Of a stretch of DNA of 6,558 nt, positions 1 through 5,292 are shown piece after piece. Numbering within the stretch: the stretch's first letter is position 1; each line of letters starts with the position of its first letter. The notes beneath the pieces are model-generated. The model was not told the origin of the DNA. It searched no databases and saw only the letters and a list, made by a program, of their open reading frames with translations. The position numbers and the translations under genes were made by a program. Source of the stretch: Nanobdellota archaeon (GTDB taxonomy: Archaea > Nanobdellota > Nanobdellia > SCGC-AAA011-G17 > VGLX01); the NCBI GenBank assembly GCA_030691925.1, contig JAUYDG010000117.1:1-6558 (forward strand). Direction: 5' to 3'.

Positions 1-524
1 ATCCTTATCGGGGTGTAGGTAATGTCCCTAATATTTTTGTGACAGTTAAAATTTATTTATATCAAGGAAACCTACTTTTAAAAGAAGATGCTTGGAATTA
101 TAAACTTGAGGTTAATTCCCAGAAGATATACCTTACCGATAAGCATTCAGCATACTCCTTAGATTATAAGAATATTCCTGTTAGGTTTTCAAAAGATTCA
201 AAAATCGAGTTTATAATAACAAGAAATTCTGAGGATTTTATTGATTTTAAAATTAAAAATATAGCGTCAGAACCTGTAGAAAGGCAGCTTATTTTGGATT
301 ATTATTGTGAAAATCTTGTTGATAGAACCTCATTTTTGATAAATGATTACTACTCTTATTTAGGTGATTTGTTTATGCTTAGGATAAGCAATGAACGTTA
401 TACTGGTACGCCTTCAATAATCCTTCCAAATGAAGAGATAAGACTACAAATACCTAAGCTAAACTGTGCCACCCATATTTTAATACTTAGAAAAGAAAGT
501 GAGTATTACGTAACACCTTATTAG
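1..524 (+). CDS. Unrecognised protein, C-terminal part (5' end outside window)
   Basis: The reading frame (codons starting at base 3) is open from the left edge to the TAG at 522-524, so this is most likely the last ~174 residues of a longer protein. A GTG at 39 could start a 161-residue version, but it has no visible ribosome binding site and the upstream codons read sensibly as protein. The sequence is rich in alternating hydrophobic/polar stretches (for example VTVKIYLYQG and SKIEFIITRN) that look like beta-strands, and the part around FKIKNIASEPVERQL resembles an Ig-like or CARDB-like beta-sandwich of a surface protein; this fold is a guess. There is no catalytic motif and no membrane segment in the visible part. 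Hand counts of three 60-base lines give about 23-32% G+C, far below the next gene, so the two may have different origins. Function unknown. Confidence 0.6.
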   Translation, partial: PYRGVGNVPNIFVTVKIYLYQGNLLLKEDAWNYKLEVNSQKIYLTDKHSAYSLDYKNIPVRFSKDSKIEFIITRNSEDFIDFKIKNIASEPVERQLILDYYCENLVDRTSFLINDYYSYLGDLFMLRISNERYTGTPSIILPNEEIRLQIPKLNCATHILILRKESEYYVTPY

Positions 525-555
525 TCCTTTCTGAAGCAAAGGTTTAAAGTACTTG

Positions 556-647
556 CACGTAACTCTTAGTAGTCCAGCTTTCTTTTACGAAAACTCGTAC
601 GTGCCCCCTGTGGGAACATCCAACCGTTACGAAAAATGAGTTACGTG
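556..647. repeat. Perfect 10-base inverted repeat with inner hairpin
   Basis: The arms CACGTAACTC (556-565) and GAGTTACGTG (638-647) are exact reverse complements separated by 72 bases. Within the loop, TACGA (586-590) and TCGTA (595-599) form a 5-bp hairpin with an AAAC loop, and CCC (606-608) can pair with GGG (612-614). The left arm, extended by one base, could alternatively pair with TACGTGC at 598-604, so two mutually exclusive foldings are possible. The function may be a structured RNA, a protein-binding site or a recombination remnant; the sequence alone does not decide. Confidence 0.45.
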
Positions 648-696
648 AACCTCAAGAAATCCAAAGGTTTCCGAAACATTCTTAAAATATAAAGTC

Positions 697-704
697 TATA
701 AAAT
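697..704 (+). promoter_or_regulatory. TATA-like box for the HD-domain gene
   Basis: TATAAAAT at 697-704 matches the archaeal box A. Transcription would be expected about 25 bases downstream, near 726, giving a leader of roughly 27-39 bases that begins almost at the hairpin at 728-748. A second A/T-rich candidate (about 681-691) lies just upstream and would start transcription near 712. Confidence 0.4.
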
Positions 705-727
705 CTTAGGGTGAAAAGGCAATTCCT

Positions 728-748
728 CCCCATATCAAGCTGATGGGG
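728..748 (+). promoter_or_regulatory. Leader hairpin before the HD-domain gene
   Basis: CCCCAT (728-733) pairs perfectly with ATGGGG (743-748) around a 9-base loop. It sits 16 bases before the ATG at 765 and 4 bases before an alternative TTG start at 753. CCTCCCC on the 5' side resembles an anti-Shine-Dalgarno sequence, and the 3' arm is the only G-rich stretch before the start, so the stem could mask a weak ribosome binding site. Whether it regulates anything is an inference. Confidence 0.35.
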
Positions 749-764
749 TATCTTGTCTACTTTA

Positions 765-1427
765 ATGAAAAAACTAACATTCGAAACTATTAGAAAAAAT
801 CCTGACGTTAAGAAATTCCTAAACAAGGCAGATAGATACTTAGAAAAGATAGGATACACAGAGCACGGCTCAAGGCACGCCTGGATCGTGGCAAACACTG
901 CGAAGAACATACTCTTAAAGCTAGGCTACTCCAAGGAAGGCGCAGAGCTGGCAGCAATAGCGGGCTACTTGCATGACATAGGCAGCGTAGTCAACAGGAA
1001 AGACCACGCCCAATCATCCGCAATAATAGTATTCACCTTGTTCCATGGCAAGATGCCGATAGACGACCTGATAAGGGTCATAACAGCCATCGGCAACCAT
1101 CATGAGGAAAACTCAGACCCTGCAAACATTATATCTGCCGCAGTAATCATAGCTGACAAGGCGGACGTGCACAAAAGCAGGGTAAAAAAGAAGAACCCCA
1201 CAACATTTGACATACATGACAGGGTCAACTACGCTACAAAAGAGTCAAAAGTCATCGCTGACAAGCAGAAAAGGACGCTGAGGCTGGAACTGACCATAGA
1301 CACCAAAACAGCCTCGATAATGGACTATTTCGAAATATTCATGGACAGGATGATAGCATCGAGAAGGGCTGCCGAGTTCCTGAAATGCAAGCTCGAGCTG
1401 TACATCAACGGCAACAAGGCGCTTTAG
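765..1427 (+). CDS. HD-domain metal-dependent phosphohydrolase
   Basis: This 220-residue protein carries the ligand series of the HD superfamily: H38 in SRHAW, H70-D71 in LHDIGS, H81 in DHAQSS, H112-H113 in GNHHEEN, and D131/D134 in ADKADVHKSRV. The extra histidines between the HD pair and the last aspartate suggest a two-metal centre. Family members hydrolyse phosphomonoesters or phosphodiesters such as nucleotides or cyclic nucleotides; the substrate cannot be read here. Residues ~160-220 form a C-terminal helical/strand region outside the core. There is no signal peptide or membrane segment, so it should be cytoplasmic. The ATG at 765 is preferred; a TTG at 753 would add four residues and sits closer to the G-rich stretch at 745-748. 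It is not co-transcribed with an obvious partner. Hand-counted G+C of three lines is ~47-55%, much higher than the gene to its left. Family assignment is secure, specific function is not. Confidence 0.88.
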   Translation: MKKLTFETIRKNPDVKKFLNKADRYLEKIGYTEHGSRHAWIVANTAKNILLKLGYSKEGAELAAIAGYLHDIGSVVNRKDHAQSSAIIVFTLFHGKMPIDDLIRVITAIGNHHEENSDPANIISAAVIIADKADVHKSRVKKKNPTTFDIHDRVNYATKESKVIADKQKRTLRLELTIDTKTASIMDYFEIFMDRMIASRRAAEFLKCKLELYINGNKAL

Positions 1428-1434
1428 CCCGTTC

Positions 1435-1454
1435 TTTTTTCCCGAAAATTTTTT
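1435..1454 (+). terminator. Probable oligo-T terminator after the HD gene
   Basis: Two six-base T runs (1435-1440 and 1449-1454) follow 7 bases after the TAG of the HD gene. Archaeal RNA polymerase terminates at such T tracts without needing a hairpin. The second run overlaps the TATA-like box of the next gene. Confidence 0.45.
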
Positions 1455-1457
1455 AAA
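1450..1457 (+). promoter_or_regulatory. TATA-like box for the small HExxH protein gene
   Basis: TTTTTAAA at 1450-1457 predicts a transcript start near 1479, so the message would include the ribosome binding site GAGGTG at 1492-1497 and have a leader of ~24 bases. A second TATA-like stretch (about 1469-1476) would start transcription after the binding site and is less likely. Confidence 0.35.
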
Positions 1458-1491
1458 CACGGCAGAAGCTTTAAGCTTAGCCGAATCAGGC

Positions 1492-1497
1492 GAGGTG
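1492..1497 (+). promoter_or_regulatory. Shine-Dalgarno sequence GAGGTG
   Basis: GAGGTG ends five bases before the ATG at 1503 and matches the archaeal 16S tail complement. It fixes that start codon. It stands out because most first genes in this window lack such a site and appear leaderless. Confidence 0.6.
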
Positions 1498-1502
1498 AAA
1501 TC

Positions 1503-1784
1503 ATGGGAAAACTCGAGAAGATTGTCAAGGTTTCAGTCTTAGGGGTTATGACCTGGCTTGCTGCAGAGGGATTCTGCTACGTCAATGCCAAGAACAGCCA
1601 CATGAACGTGCACGAGTACGGGCACAAGGTGGTTGATGCCCTGAAGCAAGGCGACATGCATGGCGTCTACGAATACACCCGCATAAGGGAAGAGTACAAG
1701 AAGAGCGCCAAGGACTGGGAAGAGAGGGCTGACATGATAAACCCTTTCTGCTACGCGAAAGCCTTGAAAGAGAAGCTCAGGTAA
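1503..1784 (+). CDS. Small membrane-anchored protein with HExxH motif, function unknown
   Basis: This 93-residue protein begins with a short charged segment and a hydrophobic helix (about residues 7-23, IVKVSVLGVMTWLAAEG) that looks like a signal anchor or uncleaved signal peptide. The remaining ~65 residues are polar and mainly helical. Residues 37-41 read HEYGH, an HExxH pattern as in zinc metallopeptidases, with hydrophobic residues following (VVDAL); H53 and several acidic residues downstream could supply a third ligand. Known metallopeptidases are much longer, so this may be chance or a non-catalytic metal site. C25 and C83 are the only cysteines. A good Shine-Dalgarno site supports the start. 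It lies between the HD gene and the ribosomal operon, each with its own apparent promoter. I do not recognise the family. Confidence 0.7.
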   Translation: MGKLEKIVKVSVLGVMTWLAAEGFCYVNAKNSHMNVHEYGHKVVDALKQGDMHGVYEYTRIREEYKKSAKDWEERADMINPFCYAKALKEKLR

Positions 1785-1792
1785 ACCGAAAA

Positions 1793-1801
1793 GCTTAAAA
1801 G
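1793..1801 (+). promoter_or_regulatory. TATA-like box for the eL33-uL16 operon
   Basis: GCTTAAAAG lies about 29 bases (centre to start) before the ATG at 1826, so transcription should begin within a few bases of the start codon. No Shine-Dalgarno sequence is present between them, which fits a leaderless or nearly leaderless mRNA. Confidence 0.5.
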
Positions 1802-1825
1802 ATTAAAAACCGGCTCTAATCCAAA

Positions 1826-2083
1826 ATGGAAGGAACAATAGCAAACTTCAGAAGCGGAAGGCACACTCAGGATAATTATGAGATGATAATAAAAGTGCCA
1901 GGCATAGACAGCAAAACAAAAGCAGAAAAGCTGGTAAACAAAAACGTAGAATGGGTCACGCCTTCAGGAAAAACGATAAAAGGCAAGATAATAAAAGCCC
2001 ATGGCAACAAAGGGGCAGTAAGGGCCAAGTTCGAAAAAGGGATGCCTGGGCAATCGATAAGCACAAAAGTGAAGGTAATCTAA
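1826..2083 (+). CDS. rpl35ae: 50S ribosomal protein eL33 (L35Ae)
   Basis: This 85-residue basic protein is the archaeal form of eukaryotic L35A, a large-subunit ribosomal protein that binds 23S rRNA and has no bacterial counterpart. Characteristic pieces are the N-terminal strand (EGTIANFRSGRHTQ), VEWVTPSGKTIKGKI in the middle, and the family hallmark HGNKGAVRAKFEKGMPGQ followed by a short C-terminal strand. Length is normal for archaea. The ATG at 1826 is the only sensible start and is placed for leaderless translation. The uL16 gene starts one base after its stop, so both are surely one transcript. Confidence 0.95.
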   Translation: MEGTIANFRSGRHTQDNYEMIIKVPGIDSKTKAEKLVNKNVEWVTPSGKTIKGKIIKAHGNKGAVRAKFEKGMPGQSISTKVKVI

Positions 2084-2084
2084 G

Positions 2085-2600
2085 ATGGCAGGACTAAGAA
2101 AAGGACACGCATACTCGAAATACTTCAAAAGAGCCTACACAAGAAAATCAAAATTCAAAACCAAAGGCTACATAAAAGCAGTGCCGATATCAAAGATAGT
2201 AAAATACGACATGGGAGACCTGAAGAAAGAGTTCCCAAGAAAAGTACACTTGGTGGCCAAGCAAAACATACAGCTAAGGCACAATGCCTTAGAGTCAGCA
2301 AGAGTCCTGATAAACAGAAGATTGCACGACACGTTAGGGCAAAACTACAGGTTTAAACTAAGAGTCTACCCTCACCACGTATTAAGGGAAAACAAGATGA
2401 TTACCGGAGCAGGCGCAGACAGAATGCAGAGCGGAATGCAGAAGGCATTCGGAACAGCGATGAGCATAGCAGCGCAAGTGATGAAAGGACAAAAGATATT
2501 CACAGCCTACGTGAACGACAGCGACATCGACAAAGCAAAGATAGCGCTAAAGACTGGCATGGCAAGAATGCCAAAACAATACAAATTGCTGATAGAATAG
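2085..2600 (+). CDS. rpl10e: 50S ribosomal protein uL16 (archaeal L10e)
   Basis: This 171-residue protein is the archaeal/eukaryotic L10e member of the uL16 family, which sits near the peptidyl-transferase and A-site tRNA region of the large subunit. It shows a basic, aromatic N-terminus, the internal region LESARVLINRRLH, YRFKLRVYPHHVLRENKM and then GADRMQSGMQKAFG, which corresponds to the conserved loop near the tRNA site. The C-terminus (DKAKIALKTGMARMPKQYKLLIE) is typical. Its length is close to the archaeal norm. A GAAGGT at 2071-2076 inside the end of eL33, 8 bases before the ATG, probably serves as ribosome binding site. It is the last gene of the + strand block. Confidence 0.96.
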   Translation: MAGLRKGHAYSKYFKRAYTRKSKFKTKGYIKAVPISKIVKYDMGDLKKEFPRKVHLVAKQNIQLRHNALESARVLINRRLHDTLGQNYRFKLRVYPHHVLRENKMITGAGADRMQSGMQKAFGTAMSIAAQVMKGQKIFTAYVNDSDIDKAKIALKTGMARMPKQYKLLIE

Positions 2601-2604
2601 AGAA

Positions 2605-2616
2605 AAAGAATTCTTT
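2605..2616. terminator. 12-base palindrome between convergent genes
   Basis: AAAGAATTCTTT is a perfect palindrome in the 14-base gap between the uL16 stop (2600) and the stop of the minus-strand beta-helix gene (TAA at 2617-2615). A five-A run at 2603-2607 gives a short T tract on the minus strand. It could help end both transcripts, but the T runs are short, so this is a weak call. Confidence 0.25.
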
Positions 2617-3256
2617 ACTCGTAATCCAAAAACGGGGGCCATATCCTGACACCTTTCTTATACACCTTAGCACCGCAGTTATAAGTGCAGCCTTTAACAT
2701 CTTCAGCGAATATCTTCCCGCCCCTAGCTTCACAGCCTGTCAATTCCCCAACACAGCCTTTAACCCTTACTAATCCACTTTTCATGCCATGAGCAGTATA
2801 ATCGCCAGTATCGCCAAACACCACAAGCCTGCCCCCATCAAGGTTGAAAGCAGACCACTCACCGATATTACCGTCTATAACAAGAGCACCTTTCTTAAGA
2901 TAAGCACCTAAGCCTATAAGCTTAACGCCAGAAGCGAGCCTGACAACATCCTTCTCCTCAATAACCTTGTTGACCAATGCCGAAAAATAAAAGCCCAAGA
3001 AAAGGCTGTTTAAAGGATCGTTGTCATAATTCAGCAGCTTGCTCAACTCTTCCACATCCTTTTTTTCGTATACCAAATTTTCTGCAAGACCTACCCCTAT
3101 CTCGTACTTCAATGAAGGGCTTATCCCGGACTGCAATTCCAAAAACTCTTCACAGCTTTTAAGTAAACGCTCTAAGTTCCTATTTGAGCTTAACAAATCA
3201 CAAGTTATTTTTTCAATATCCTTATTTTCTATCAAAAAAATTGACGGTATTTTCAC
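2615..3256 (-). CDS. Uncharacterised protein with C-terminal GXGXG-type beta-helix
   Basis: This 213-residue protein starts at a GTG whose last two bases overlap the TGA of the gene upstream, with a strong Shine-Dalgarno (AAGGAGGA, about 3261-3268) in front. Residues ~1-100 are mainly helical. From ~105 to 190 there are glycine-rich repeats of about 18-20 residues (GALVIDGNIG, GGRLVVFGDTGDYTAHGM, GLVRVKGCVG, GGKIFAEDVKG) that match the right-handed beta-helix of the GXGXG family, known from glutamate synthase and from formylmethanofuran dehydrogenase subunit C. No partner subunits of those enzymes are nearby, so it is not simply either one. Four cysteines (C168, C175, C190, C194) cluster at the C-terminal end. 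The N-terminus (MKIPSIFLIE) resembles that of its neighbour. Family-level fold is fairly certain; function is unknown. Confidence 0.78.
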   Translation of the reverse strand: MKIPSIFLIENKDIEKITCDLLSSNRNLERLLKSCEEFLELQSGISPSLKYEIGVGLAENLVYEKKDVEELSKLLNYDNDPLNSLFLGFYFSALVNKVIEEKDVVRLASGVKLIGLGAYLKKGALVIDGNIGEWSAFNLDGGRLVVFGDTGDYTAHGMKSGLVRVKGCVGELTGCEARGGKIFAEDVKGCTYNCGAKVYKKGVRIWPPFLDYE

Positions 3257-3966
3257 AGTCTCCTCCTTTTATGCTGAGAGGCTTTGCGCACGCCACGAGA
3301 ACCCTGCATTAACCTAGTCTGAAATAATAATGACTCACACGTGCCATAATGGTTTGTCACACTTATAGGATTTATTGGGCTGTAATCAGGCAACGGCAAA
3401 CAAACCTTAGCATTACGCCTTAACCCTATAGGAAGCTGCTCAAATTTACGGGTGTAGAAGTACTCAACAAAATCATCCTTGAACTTCCCCAAGTCAACCC
3501 ACTCTTCAGAAGGTATACCCTTAACGTCAAACTCTTTACATTCCCTGTGCCTTAAAAACGCCCCGTCAATAGTGTACTGAAAAGCATCACTAGCCCATTT
3601 AACATTTTGAGGGTCAGCGTAACAGACAAGCGTATCATCATACCTTTCTACGGCAACGCTAAGCCATCCGCCTAAACCATACAGCATACTTTTGGCAAGG
3701 GCATCCGATTTTCTGCCAAGCTTGCCTTCAAAATGGCCTATGAGAAGGCTGAAGTACTCCCAAGGGTAAAAGTGCCGATCATAACCTGCTTCTTTTAGGC
3801 GTTTCAGGCTTTCTTCAAAATAAAAACCGCCGAGAAATTCTGGCTCTATCTCCAGCACATCAAGCTTAACGTGCTGCCTCTCAAACGCGATAGATTCTTC
3901 AGTAAGCAGCTTGTTAGTGCTGTTCTCCAAGCTTTTTTCAGGGATGAAAATCTGAGGAAGTTTCAT
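3253..3966 (-). CDS. Uncharacterised protein, first gene of a coupled pair
   Basis: I do not recognise this 237-residue protein. It has no membrane segment or signal peptide. The N-terminus MKLPQIFIPEKSLE resembles that of the following gene (MKIPSIFLIENKDIE). The middle (residues ~50-110) looks helical and aromatic-rich, with YPWEYFSLLIGHFEGK and a glycine-rich turn YGLGGWLS. The C-terminal part (~160-237) has DFVEYFYTRKFEQLPIGL and a basic tail (RRRL). The tail's codons double as the ribosome binding site of the next gene, and its TGA overlaps that gene's GTG by four bases, so translation is coupled and the products probably act together. A TATA-like box about 30 bases upstream and no Shine-Dalgarno site suggest a leaderless transcript starting at 3966. 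Confidence 0.75.
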   Translation of the reverse strand: MKLPQIFIPEKSLENSTNKLLTEESIAFERQHVKLDVLEIEPEFLGGFYFEESLKRLKEAGYDRHFYPWEYFSLLIGHFEGKLGRKSDALAKSMLYGLGGWLSVAVERYDDTLVCYADPQNVKWASDAFQYTIDGAFLRHRECKEFDVKGIPSEEWVDLGKFKDDFVEYFYTRKFEQLPIGLRRNAKVCLPLPDYSPINPISVTNHYGTCESLLFQTRLMQGSRGVRKASQHKRRRL

Positions 3967-3992
3967 ACAGCTTAAGAGTCATCAAGAATCCG

Positions 3993-3999
3993 TTAATAA
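3993..3999 (-). promoter_or_regulatory. TATA-like box for the 237/213-residue gene pair
   Basis: On the minus strand TTATTAA (3999-3993) predicts a transcript start near 3970, four bases before the ATG at 3966. The 46-base gap to the MinD gene has no T tract, so read-through from the MinD gene is also possible. Confidence 0.4.
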
Positions 4000-4012
4000 G
4001 CCTTTCGCAGAA

Positions 4013-4786
4013 CTATCTCAGCCTAATCTTTTTCAAGACCTTGAAAAGCCAGCTGTCCTCTGAAACCTCTGGCTCGTACTTCCTGCCGATAAGGCCGGCA
4101 GCCAGCATCTTATAAGCCACAGAAGCCTTCGACTTAGGATGCGTGTAAACAACAGCATCCTTCCTTGTCAAAGCCTCTCTCACGCTCTTATCCTCAGGAA
4201 TTATCCCGATAACAGGCTTTTCCAAAATAGTCTCGATGTTCTTCAAAGAAATGTCAAGATTGTCAGGCTTAGTCCTGGTAAGGACGATGCCGATAACCTT
4301 CCTGCCAAGCTCCTCGCAATACTTAACAGTCTTCAAGGCATCAGTAATGGCAGGAAGCTCAGGATTAGTAACTATTATTACCTCCTCAGAAGAGGCTATC
4401 GCAGCCAATGCCTCCTTGCCCAACCCTGCAGGGCCGTCAATAATAACGAAATCAGTGGTGCCGTTCAAACTGCCAAGGACATAAGGAAGCCTGTCAGGCC
4501 TTGTCGTCTTCATATCATTAAGGCTCAAGCTAGCCGGAACTATCTTCATGCCAGCAGGATGCAGATAAACAGACTCATTAATATGGTTCTCCCCTCTTAA
4601 GACATGATGGAGATGGATAGGCACTATAGGCACGCCAAGGTGCAGGCCAATATTCGGCGTTGTAAGATTGCCGTCAACGATAGTAACATCCTTGTCAAAA
4701 TAATTAAGCGCAGAACCAAGATTGATAGAGCTCGTAGTCTTTCCTACACCCCCTTTTCCGCTAAGAATGCCGATATACCTTGTCAT
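4013..4786 (-). CDS. minD: MinD/ParA-family ATPase with C-terminal amphipathic tail
   Basis: This 257-residue protein has the deviant Walker A motif of the MinD/ParA group (GKGGVGKTT, residues 10-18, with signature lysine K11 and K16), a switch region around D38 (VDGNLTTPNIG), a Walker B-like strand FVIIDGPAGLG (113-123, D117) and TNPE at 140-143. Such ATPases dimerise on ATP and position other molecules, usually at the membrane. The last residues, WLFKVLKKIRLR (246-257), form a basic amphipathic helix like the membrane-targeting tail of MinD, which favours MinD over ParA. No MinE, MinC, ParB or Mrp-type iron-sulfur motif is seen, and archaeal partners are poorly known. The ATG at 4786 has no Shine-Dalgarno but a TATA-like box ~29 bases upstream. 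The symbol denotes the family; cellular role is uncertain. Confidence 0.9.
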   Translation of the reverse strand: MTRYIGILSGKGGVGKTTSSINLGSALNYFDKDVTIVDGNLTTPNIGLHLGVPIVPIHLHHVLRGENHINESVYLHPAGMKIVPASLSLNDMKTTRPDRLPYVLGSLNGTTDFVIIDGPAGLGKEALAAIASSEEVIIVTNPELPAITDALKTVKYCEELGRKVIGIVLTRTKPDNLDISLKNIETILEKPVIGIIPEDKSVREALTRKDAVVYTHPKSKASVAYKMLAAGLIGRKYEPEVSEDSWLFKVLKKIRLR

Positions 4787-4811
4787 CTGATAATAGAAAA
4801 AGTTAAACTAC

Positions 4812-4820
4812 TTTATTAAT
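4812..4820 (-). promoter_or_regulatory. TATA-like box for the MinD-like ATPase gene
   Basis: On the minus strand ATTAATAAA (4820-4812) predicts a transcript start at about 4789, next to the ATG at 4786, again consistent with a leaderless mRNA. Confidence 0.45.
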
Positions 4821-4830
4821 ATTTTGCTTT

Positions 4831-4856
4831 GGAAGGCTTATTTCGAAAGCTCTTCC
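4831..4856 (-). terminator. Hairpin downstream of the coupled helical pair
   Basis: GGAAG-GCTT (4831-4839) pairs with AAGC (4847-4850) and CTTCC (4852-4856) around a 7-base loop, with one bulged base at 4851. It lies 16 bases after the stop of the 139-residue gene and upstream of the MinD promoter. It could end that transcript, but no T tract of note follows on the minus strand, so termination is only one possibility. Confidence 0.3.
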
Positions 4857-4872
4857 CTTTCCTAATATTTTT

Positions 4873-5292
4873 CTAAAACTCGTGGGCGAACCTGACAAGC
4901 TCCTTGGTCTTGTCCAAAAGCTCCCTAAGCTTAGGGATGTCAACCCTGATATCGTCAACGATTATAGCAACGTTCTTCCTGTACTCATCCTTCGTAACGT
5001 ACTGGCCCTTGTCGATTTTCTTGAGATAGAGATAGAAAGAAACAAGCTCCTTAACTTCCTTGACCTTAGGAAACTTTTTTTTCAGCAGATCAGCTTTCAT
5101 CAAGGCGATAACCGGGATGCCCTTAACTTTCTTCCTTTCCAAAATCTCAGCAACAGCATACTCCAAAGAGGTAACAAGCCTTTTGATGGTATTCTTGATA
5201 ACGTCTGCCGTCCGTGTATACTTCAAAGTAACGTGAAACAGGTGGTCTGCCCTAAGCATCTGCCCTCTTGCACTATCAGCATCTTCTATCAT
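4873..5292 (-). CDS. Uncharacterised helical protein, second of a related pair
   Basis: This 139-residue protein of unknown function is predicted mostly helical and cytoplasmic, with many lysines and leucines. Residues 15-22 (ADHLFHVT) match ADHLAYVT in the gene directly upstream, and the hydrophobic pattern of the next ~30 residues is also similar, so the two look like diverged paralogues. The C-terminal half (VRFAHEF ending) does not align with the upstream protein by eye. Its ATG overlaps the TGA of the upstream gene by four bases (ATGA), implying coupled translation and probably a shared complex. R14 and H20 would fit an R-x5-H spacing as in HEPN ribonucleases, but position and context do not support this strongly. 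Confidence 0.75.
   Translation of the reverse strand: MIEDADSARGQMLRADHLFHVTLKYTRTADVIKNTIKRLVTSLEYAVAEILERKKVKGIPVIALMKADLLKKKFPKVKEVKELVSFYLYLKKIDKGQYVTKDEYRKNVAIIVDDIRVDIPKLRELLDKTKELVRFAHEF

Larger units (their letters stand above)
525..764. other. Intergenic region with inverted repeats and a promoter
   Basis: No convincing gene lies between the left-edge gene and the HD-domain gene. The stretch holds a 10-base perfect inverted repeat (556-565 with 638-647), a short hairpin inside it (586-599), a TATA-like box (697-704) and a second hairpin just before the HD gene (728-748). The hexamer CGTAAC occurs at 558-563 and, in inverse orientation, at 626-631 and 640-645, with one more copy inside the end of the left gene at 509-514. 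It could encode a small structured RNA or mark a junction between DNA of different origin. No tRNA, rRNA or known riboswitch consensus was recognised. Confidence 0.5.

Noticed and set aside
636..692. 18-codon + strand frame (MSYVNLKKSKGFRNILKI)
   Set aside because: It is very short, has no ribosome binding site and its start overlaps the right arm of the inverted repeat, so it cannot be told from chance.
525..752. tRNA, 5S rRNA or SRP RNA in the intergenic region
   Set aside because: No T-loop consensus, 5S or SRP signature was found; only hairpins of unknown identity are visible.
641..910. Open frame of 89 codons on the minus strand
   Set aside because: It overlaps the start of the HD-domain gene and the leader hairpin, and its hydrophobic translation looks like an antisense artefact.
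2615..3256. Glutamate synthase or formylmethanofuran dehydrogenase subunit
   Set aside because: Only the beta-helix repeat is shared; the N-terminal half differs and no partner subunits are nearby.
4139..4600. Open frame of 153 codons on the + strand
   Set aside because: It lies entirely antisense to the well-supported MinD-like ATPase gene and its translation shows no recognisable domain.
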